DNA of 64,000 bases from a bacterium (GTDB lineage Bacteria > Patescibacteriota > Saccharimonadia > Saccharimonadales > UBA4665), in NCBI GenBank assembly GCA_021799575.1, contig JAJZAD010000005.1:1-64000 (forward strand), read 5' to 3'. The notes below the pieces were generated by a model, which saw only the letters and a program-made list of their open reading frames with translations, ran no database searches and was not told the origin of the DNA. Made by a program: the position numbers and the translations under genes. This document shows positions 57,312 to 64,000 of this stretch, in pieces (position 1 is the stretch's first letter; each line of letters opens with the position of its first letter).

Positions 57312-58869
57312 CCAGACCACCAGAAGAAAATTATCACTGCCTAGATTGTTATTTGCAGTTTTAGTGTTTATAACTTTCGGGGGCGGAGTGGCTTACGGGA
57401 TCCGTAAATGGAATGAGGACCGGATAATCGGCCCGCACAACCCTTGGTTTGCCGCTTATGTAGATGTTACCGCCACGCCCTTGTATCAATTTGAAAACTT
57501 GGGCTCAACCGCGCATAAGGATGCCGTACTGTCTTTTATTGTTTCAATGCCCGGTAAACCGTGTACGCCGTCGTGGGGCGGTGCTTATACACTGAACCAG
57601 GCATCCTCTTCACTTGATCTGGATCGACGAATTGCCCGCTTACAAGAACAAGGCGGTAGTATAGCGGTTTCTTTCGGTGGTAAACTAAACCAAGAGCTGG
57701 CTGATAAGTGTACCAATCAACAGGCTCTTTATAGCGCTTATCAAAGTGTGATTGAGCGCTATAAAGTTGATACTATCGATCTTGATCTCGAGGGGTCGAC
57801 GCTTGATAACTATAGCGCTATGGTCCGCAGAGCCGAGGTTATAGCTAAACTCCAGTCTAGCAGACGATCCAGTGGGCAAAAACTGGCAGTTTGGCTAACC
57901 TTGCCGGTTACCACTCAAGGACTCAGTTTGGCTGGCACTAATGCGGTTGCGACGATGTTAAGTCACGGTGTGGATTTAGCCGGTGTAAATATTATGGTTA
58001 TGGACTTCGGTCAAAGTCTGGCACCTGGTCAGAACATGCTTAACGGATCAGAAAGCGCGGCGATTCAGACCGTTAGACAACTCGGTATTCTCTATAAACA
58101 AGCAGGCATTTATTTAAATAATGGTACCTTGTGGTCTAAACTCGGCCTTACGCCAATGATTGGGGTAAATGATGATAGTAACGAGATTTTTTCTCTTGCC
58201 GACGCCAAATCGTTAAACGCCTTTGCCTTATCCAATCACGTCGGACGGATGTCAATGTGGTCGGCTAACCGAGACCTAACCTGTGGCAGTAACTATGTAA
58301 CCTTAAGTATCGTTTCTGATTCATGCAGTGGCATTAACGAAGGAGCGGCGGGTACTTTTGCCGACTTATTAGGCAATGGCTTTAAGGGTTCGATCGAACT
58401 GAGCGCCGGACTTATAACCAAGGCGGACATCGAGGCCAGCTATCTTAACACGCCGGATAACCCGGCTACCAGTCCCTACCCTATTTGGTCGCCTAACTCA
58501 GCCTACCTGGAAGGTACGAAAGTCGTCTGGCACCATAATGTATATGAGGCAAAATGGTGGACTCAAGGTGACGTACCGGACGACCCGGTGCTGCAGACCT
58601 GGCAAACTCCATGGGAACTGATTGGTCCAGTACTTCCCGGTGAAAAACCCGTTCCCCAGGCCACCTTGCCAGCCGGTACTTATCCTAATTGGTCGGGGAC
58701 CACGATTTATAATACAGGCGACAGGGTTCTATTTAACGGGGTTCCTTATCAGGCCAAGTGGTGGAATGAAGGTCAAAGTCCCGCTGCTGCCTCTTCCGAT
58801 CCTGGCGGCTCGCCATGGGCTCCTTTAACCCAGGCGCAAATAAACGCTATTGAAAATAAAACCAGCTAA
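57298..58869 (+). CDS. Membrane-anchored GH18 chitinase-like protein with two C-terminal CBM5/12-like modules
   Basis: ATG 57298 overlaps the GT2 stop by 14 nt, SD GACGAGGAGG; catalytic DTIDLDLE (DxxDxDxE); WSPNSAYLEGTKVVWHHNVYEAKWWTQGDVP and WSGTTIYNTGDRVLFNGVPYQAKWWNEGQSP. Confidence 0.9.
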   Translation: MEKSNQTTRRKLSLPRLLFAVLVFITFGGGVAYGIRKWNEDRIIGPHNPWFAAYVDVTATPLYQFENLGSTAHKDAVLSFIVSMPGKPCTPSWGGAYTLNQASSSLDLDRRIARLQEQGGSIAVSFGGKLNQELADKCTNQQALYSAYQSVIERYKVDTIDLDLEGSTLDNYSAMVRRAEVIAKLQSSRRSSGQKLAVWLTLPVTTQGLSLAGTNAVATMLSHGVDLAGVNIMVMDFGQSLAPGQNMLNGSESAAIQTVRQLGILYKQAGIYLNNGTLWSKLGLTPMIGVNDDSNEIFSLADAKSLNAFALSNHVGRMSMWSANRDLTCGSNYVTLSIVSDSCSGINEGAAGTFADLLGNGFKGSIELSAGLITKADIEASYLNTPDNPATSPYPIWSPNSAYLEGTKVVWHHNVYEAKWWTQGDVPDDPVLQTWQTPWELIGPVLPGEKPVPQATLPAGTYPNWSGTTIYNTGDRVLFNGVPYQAKWWNEGQSPAAASSDPGGSPWAPLTQAQINAIENKTS

Positions 58870-59066
58870 CTCAAGGGCAGCCGGGATTCGAAAAGGCAGT
58901 TATTCAACCGATCTAGAGTTGTAAGTATCTACTCGAAAAAACTTGATTGGTAAGGAAACACCAAACAACAAACCGGCTGTTGTTTTAAAACAGTCAAACG
59001 CTTTAGTAGGTGATTGGATTAACGTATAATGCTTGTGTTGGTATGACTTAAATAAAAACGATAAGT

Positions 59067-59630
59067 ATGAAAAGCCTAGTAGCAATTGCGGTCGGTATTA
59101 TCCTTGTGGGGTTATTGGTATTGTTCGCAGCCCACCCTTTTCAGTCTCAGGCTCAAAACGGTAAAAATCATGATTCTAAATCCTCGTCCTCCTCAGTACT
59201 TAAAAAGAATAAGCCTATAAGCTCCACTAGCCCACTAAGCCTTTATCCTCCGGTTAGGGTTAATTGCAATACCAACGCGTCATGGGTTCCTTATACCGTA
59301 GACTATACGGTTACCGGTATGGGTTGTGTCGCGCCCAGTCTTAGTAGTGGAAATACGTTCATGTTTTGTAACGGCTCAATTATGCAGCACGCTACGGATG
59401 TGACGTTTAATTGCTACCGCTCAGGGTATTATTCTTTAAACGACCTGCTTGCCTGTAGAGGATCTACCAATGCCGATTCGAATCCTCAAAATCTAGCGCT
59501 AAATTATACCTGTTTACTTCCCGACGTAGCCGGAAGTAATAACAATCCGGTTTATTCTTGTAGCGGAGATCTTGTCAATTATAGTTCGATGGCGATCAAC
59601 CTACCGTTGGCGGTTAGTTGTGGCGCTTGA
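59067..59630 (+). CDS. Secreted cysteine-rich hypothetical protein
   Basis: N-terminal TM/signal, Ser linker, eight Cys in the mature region; upstream TATAAT near 59027. Confidence 0.65.
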   Translation: MKSLVAIAVGIILVGLLVLFAAHPFQSQAQNGKNHDSKSSSSSVLKKNKPISSTSPLSLYPPVRVNCNTNASWVPYTVDYTVTGMGCVAPSLSSGNTFMFCNGSIMQHATDVTFNCYRSGYYSLNDLLACRGSTNADSNPQNLALNYTCLLPDVAGSNNNPVYSCSGDLVNYSSMAINLPLAVSCGA

Positions 59631-59655
59631 AAAAACTAAATGATCCAAGTCTGGT

Positions 59656-59976
59656 TTATGACAGCTTATTATTATGTTGGTAGCAAATATTTCTGGCGTA
59701 GCGCGAGCGCAAATCATAGCAATTGAACTGTACCGATCCACTAGTGCTAGTAATCAGTTGCTTAACGTCATAGCGCATTTTGGCTAATTCCGATTGGGCT
59801 GCACTGGATTGAGAATTAGCTTGTAGTAAAAACCTGGTATAGTACAAATTATTAAAAAAATTAACCAGTAATCCTGTTGCTAATGAACAAATTATAATCA
59901 GCACCGTAAGGGTCCAGATAAGTTTACTCCTGGCTTTGGTAGTTGGTTTGGTTTCCGGCTTTGCTTTTATTGGCAT
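59656..59976 (-). CDS. Small single-TM hypothetical protein
   Basis: TM LIWTLTVLIIICSLATGLLVNFF, 106 aa. Confidence 0.5.
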   Translation of the reverse strand: MPIKAKPETKPTTKARSKLIWTLTVLIIICSLATGLLVNFFNNLYYTRFLLQANSQSSAAQSELAKMRYDVKQLITSTSGSVQFNCYDLRSRYARNICYQHNNKLS

Positions 59977-60226
59977 GATTAAATCCCAGTTAAAACAGTC
60001 CGCTTGCTTTAAATTATTCCAATTTTAATATTACTCTTTAAAAGTATCCGGGGTATAGCAGCCATTTTACTAATCGTCTAACTACTCTTGCCAGGTTGCC
60101 AATAGCCGGTTTTAAAACCAGGACTATTTTAAAAAGATAAAGCAAATTGCGAACCTGGATATTTTTAAAGTGCTGCCCTTAATTTTCCCCACCTCGAGTG
60201 AAAGCGTAATCAACTTTTTAGATCGG

Positions 60227-62623
60227 TTACTGCGACTTACACTCGACACAAAAGTCTTGATTTTCCCAGACATCTGAGTGGTGCCAATAAAAGGTAAATT
60301 TGATAGTAGAATGTTCGGGCAACGGTTTGTCGGGTTTTAAGTCTACAAAGTGTAAACCCAGTCCTGAGTCAATAGTGGAGCTGTCATGTATGGTGTGCCA
60401 ATCATCCGTTGTCCAGTGCAGTGTTGCCGGCGCCAAGGTTTCGATACGCAAAGTTTTTCCCGGCTGCAAAGAGCGAATCTTATGGTTAAACCGCCAGGCT
60501 TTTAAGTTCGATACGGTACGGTCTTTTAAATAACGTTTTACAGTCTGGGTGGGAAGATCAAAAATGCGGCCTTCTTGAAGTGAGCGTAGTAGTTTGAGGT
60601 ATTCCCCGTGAGCCCAAGCTAAAGGCATGGCCGATCCGGTCGGACGACCGAACTCCAGTTCATATTCGGGAATCGGTTGACTATCCCAAACTTGCTCAGG
60701 TAATAGTCCGCCTTTGCCAGCGAAGTTTTCCATGTCTGTTTTCAACTTCTCCGCGTAATCCCGATTGCCAAGTACTAATTCGAAATGCGCCCGTTCTCCG
60801 GTCAACAAGGGCCACCCGCGACCAATTCCGGTACCATCAAAAGCCGATCCGTCTGCGTGCTCACCATAACCGTCATCATTATACCGATGCCAGGTAATAC
60901 CGCTAGAGGTGTCGATTTTTAACAGTTCGTCGATAACCTTTACCGTATCGGTTATCCGAGGGTCATTAGCTTCGCGTAGACCGAACCTGACTAAAGCTAA
61001 GGCGTCAGGACTGATTAGATGTACCGACCGCATTAGTGTCTCGTCGGCAGGAACATTTTTAATATGCACATAATTTTGGAAACGACTGATCTGATCCTGA
61101 TTAACCGATGCCACCCGTTCATAATATCCGGTTACGCCGAAACGGCTGCACCAGTCGGTGCCTGTTGCATATAACCAGCTGTCGATACTGTCATGCCAGA
61201 TATCGGCGGTATCGCGCATCAGACTGGCGGCGGTAGATTCTCCTACGTAGTCCGCGATATCTGCGGCGGCGAGCAATGCCGCGATTTCAGCCGAGACTGT
61301 AAATGGAGTGTAGCCTGGGTCTTCTTCCCAGCGGTCTTGTTGAGTTACCGGCCCGTTCCTTAATAAGTATCCGGCAGCTGATCGCACCATGGGCCAAATC
61401 TCGTAGATCTCGTCATTATTGAGTATATCCTCACTATGGCATAGGTTAACAAGCAGTATTGGCAACGCCGTTTCATCCATCTGGATACCGTTCCAATAAG
61501 GGGTTCCGTCAATCCACATGTTTTGCGGCCAGTGCCCGTCTCGTTGCTGAGTATTCTTCAGCTGCCTAATGATACTTTTGACCGACTGATGATCTCCAGC
61601 CGCCAGCAAACCGCCCGCAGACTCGACTAAGTCCCGAGTCCAGATGGCATGATACCCTATCTTATCTTCATCTCCTTTGGCATAACCCCAAGGCGTGGCT
61701 AATCCGGCTATCAGTCCTCCGCTCGGGTTTTTCGACTCATGAGTCTTAATCGTAGTCAGGCTGACACGCATCAACTCCGGGGTGCTGTCCGGTGGAAGTT
61801 TAGTTATCGAGTCCGCCAACCAGGACTGCCAGCCTTGCTGATATTGGTTGACAATTTCGTCAAATGGCCTATTTAGACTCTCCAGGGCATTATCTATGGC
61901 TTCATCTAGTGTATGTGCGAATCCCAGTGCCAGCACGAATTCGCCGCTGCTATAATCTATCTCCGCTGTTAATGCGGTATTACCCCCTCTAGCCTGCTCA
62001 TATTGCCAGGTTAATTGTTTATGGGAACTTAAGTCTTGCCAGCCGTCACTGATGCCTACGAATCCGGCCGACAGCTTGGACAATCTCGCAGATGAAGACA
62101 ACGCCAGAAAACAACCGTCGCGCTCCGCCAACAGTAACGGTATCCCGTTCCGTTCACCTACCCAGGCGTTGTTGTTTCCGCCCATATCTCCAAGGTGCGG
62201 TGCCAGTAGTACGTAGAGATGGTAGTCTTTTGTTTCCTTGGGCTGAGGGGTAAAAACTATACTTTGTAATACCACCGGTCGTTGTGGGTCGCTAATGATC
62301 CGTTTCTTAATCACATAGCGGCCATCCTTGGAGGTGTTTGTCAGTTCAAACGCCGGTATGCCTGGGCTTAAACGGTCCAGTTTCGATACGGTTTTGGCTT
62401 CTTCGGAAAAGTAGTCTTGTTCGTCGGTAACAATCAGTCCGAGATCGCGGATAGACGGAGTGTCCACTTGAGGATAAAACACTTCGTTTAAGATTCCGTG
62501 GCTGATAGTAAACCATACGTTACTTGCTTCACTAAGAGCGGTACCGACTCCGTCTTTAGCTCCTACCGACCAACGGGCTTCCATACCTGGTGCGCCCGGC
62601 GCGGATCTTGGATCGTTTTGCAA
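60227..62623 (-). CDS. GH15 family glucoamylase/glucodextranase-like
   Basis: GYAKGDEDKIGYHAIWTRDLVESAGGLLAAGD; WPQNMWIDGTPYWNGIQMDETALPILL; RGWPLLTGERAHFEL; LLPEQVWD. Confidence 0.9.
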   Translation of the reverse strand: MQNDPRSAPGAPGMEARWSVGAKDGVGTALSEASNVWFTISHGILNEVFYPQVDTPSIRDLGLIVTDEQDYFSEEAKTVSKLDRLSPGIPAFELTNTSKDGRYVIKKRIISDPQRPVVLQSIVFTPQPKETKDYHLYVLLAPHLGDMGGNNNAWVGERNGIPLLLAERDGCFLALSSSARLSKLSAGFVGISDGWQDLSSHKQLTWQYEQARGGNTALTAEIDYSSGEFVLALGFAHTLDEAIDNALESLNRPFDEIVNQYQQGWQSWLADSITKLPPDSTPELMRVSLTTIKTHESKNPSGGLIAGLATPWGYAKGDEDKIGYHAIWTRDLVESAGGLLAAGDHQSVKSIIRQLKNTQQRDGHWPQNMWIDGTPYWNGIQMDETALPILLVNLCHSEDILNNDEIYEIWPMVRSAAGYLLRNGPVTQQDRWEEDPGYTPFTVSAEIAALLAAADIADYVGESTAASLMRDTADIWHDSIDSWLYATGTDWCSRFGVTGYYERVASVNQDQISRFQNYVHIKNVPADETLMRSVHLISPDALALVRFGLREANDPRITDTVKVIDELLKIDTSSGITWHRYNDDGYGEHADGSAFDGTGIGRGWPLLTGERAHFELVLGNRDYAEKLKTDMENFAGKGGLLPEQVWDSQPIPEYELEFGRPTGSAMPLAWAHGEYLKLLRSLQEGRIFDLPTQTVKRYLKDRTVSNLKAWRFNHKIRSLQPGKTLRIETLAPATLHWTTDDWHTIHDSSTIDSGLGLHFVDLKPDKPLPEHSTIKFTFYWHHSDVWENQDFCVECKSQ

Positions 62624-62654
62624 CTTGGTTTACCCCCTTACCCTCTGAATCAAG

Positions 62655-63437
62655 TCAACCGCCGTGGGCAAAATCCGGATAATCGGTCATGCCTCCGTCG
62701 ACGAAAATCGTCCTCCCGGTGACATAAGAAGCCACATCGCTAACTAAAACTACGGCCATTTTTGCGACCTCCGATGGTTCTCCTATGCGTTTAAGCGGTA
62801 TCTTATCCAACAGATCGTCTAAACCGGCTTGGTTATTCCAGACATCCTGGTTGATGGTAGTTTTAATAGCTCCCGGAGCTAGAGCTAAAACCCGGATTCC
62901 ATAAGGTGCTGCTTCTTGGGCTAAGGTTTTAGTCAACATACTCAGCCCGGCTTTTGAAGTCGTATAGGCGCTGTGTCCGGTCCAAGCTATGAGCTCGTGC
63001 ACCGAAGAAGTACTTAAAATGACGCCGTTTTTTTGAGGTACCATGCGTTTTAGTGCCTGACGGGCGCAATAAAAACTGCCGATTAGGTTGATATTAATCA
63101 CTTTTTGCCATTCGTCCAGTTCGGATTCCCAGGTATCGGACTTAACTCCGTCAATCCCGGCGTTATTAATTAAAATATCGATCCCGCCCCATTCGTCATC
63201 TAACCGGCTAAACATTTGCTCAACCTGGACATGGTCAGATATGTCGGCCATAACCGCGATGGCCTCCTTACCCTGGTTTTTAAGATCGGCAACCATTTGT
63301 TCGGCAGTTTCCGGGTGGCTGATGTAATTAACTGCAACTTTGGCACCGACCGAGGCGAGTTCCTTAGCAATGGCTGCGCCAATTCCGGAATTGGCACCGG
63401 TTATAAGGGCTCGTTTACCGTCTAGACGTATTTCCAT
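62655..63437 (-). CDS. SDR dehydrogenase, glucose 1-dehydrogenase-like
   Basis: TGANSGIG, LINNAGIDG, STSSVHELIAWTGHSAYTTSKAG, APGAIKTTIN, VDGGMTDYPDF resemble Bacillus glucose 1-dehydrogenase. Confidence 0.8.
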   Translation of the reverse strand: MEIRLDGKRALITGANSGIGAAIAKELASVGAKVAVNYISHPETAEQMVADLKNQGKEAIAVMADISDHVQVEQMFSRLDDEWGGIDILINNAGIDGVKSDTWESELDEWQKVININLIGSFYCARQALKRMVPQKNGVILSTSSVHELIAWTGHSAYTTSKAGLSMLTKTLAQEAAPYGIRVLALAPGAIKTTINQDVWNNQAGLDDLLDKIPLKRIGEPSEVAKMAVVLVSDVASYVTGRTIFVDGGMTDYPDFAHGG

Positions 63438-63501
63438 TATTTATTTAGCATAACCCGCTTTCGAGTATAAGTACAAGCACTTTAAGATATACTGTACTTA
63501 T

Positions 63502-63774
63502 ATGCATTGGCAAGAAACCGTCCTCGCGATTGGTCAGATTATATTTATTATTGCCTTACTCCCATCGGTTTTCAGCCGAGATAAACCGGAGATATGGACT
63601 TCTGTCATTACCGGGTCGGTCGCGCTGAGCATTGCTATAACCTACCTGACGATGAAACTGCCGTTTGCGGCCGTATCCGCGTTTTTCAACTTTGTTTTTT
63701 GGAGTATCCTCGCCGTCCAAAAGCGTAGACAGGATAGACAGAAAAAAGCTTTAGTGCGTAGAAATAAAGCTTGA
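63502..63774 (+). CDS. Small membrane hypothetical protein
   Basis: Three hydrophobic segments; TATACT 8 nt before ATG. Confidence 0.6.
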   Translation: MHWQETVLAIGQIIFIIALLPSVFSRDKPEIWTSVITGSVALSIAITYLTMKLPFAAVSAFFNFVFWSILAVQKRRQDRQKKALVRRNKA

Positions 63775-63929
63775 AGCCGGTTGGTCTACATGGATACTCA
63801 GGAATTTTCTATTTGTACTACTCTCGACTATATAAAGTTTTTTCGCTTGGGTTAGAGCAGTTTGCTATGATTGAACCTCAAAGGCATATAGCAAATGGCT
63901 TAGCAACGGTAAGAAAGTAAGGCGTAATT

Positions 63930-64000
63930 TTGAACCCGCAGCAAAAAGACCAATGGTTATCCAAAGACGCGTTGTTGCTGTCGTTATCCGCATTCTTTGC
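63930..64000 (+). CDS. Possible 5' end of a CDS truncated by the window edge
   Basis: Open frame LNPQQKDQWLSKDALLLSLSAFF with TTG start and SD-like AAGTAAGG upstream. Confidence 0.3.
   Translation, partial: MNPQQKDQWLSKDALLLSLSAFF

Noticed and set aside
1-64000. CRISPR array, prophage, toxin-antitoxin or restriction system
   Set aside because: No regularly spaced repeats, phage structural genes, Cas, methylase/nuclease or TA pairs recognised in either strand; cannot exclude highly diverged forms.

Overview
A gene-dense chromosomal window of about 64 kb using the standard code (TGA acts as a normal stop). The gene style suggests a Saccharibacteria/CPR-like bacterium; this is inferred from gene content, not from a marker phylogeny. 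I see about 60 plausible CDSs, three tRNAs (Glu-CTC, Leu-CAA, Ser-GGA), one IS transposase next to tRNA-Glu, two ORF-poor intergenic deserts and one decayed gene. No CRISPR array, rRNA or prophage was seen. Recognisable modules: gltX; xth/HAD/degenerate NAD(P)HX-dehydratase-like; pyrH; MacB-type ABC transporter; pgl-gnd-zwf-CvpA/protease operon; Y-family polymerase plus small partner; Zn/Mn ABC transporter divergent from Fur; MarR/isochorismatase-like/MFS operon; a large Ig-containing sensor kinase; a processive GT2 synthase overlapping a GH18 chitinase-like protein; and a glucose-dehydrogenase-like SDR with a GH15 glucoamylase. Most interesting leads: (i) an intact purB-like ORF whose catalytic motifs are destroyed, a likely pseudoenzyme; (ii) the GT2-GH18 beta-glycan operon; (iii) a symmetric znuA/fur divergent region where both promoters appear leaderless and share one palindromic -35 element; (iv) an oxidative glucose module; (v) several other families that have lost their active-site motifs.
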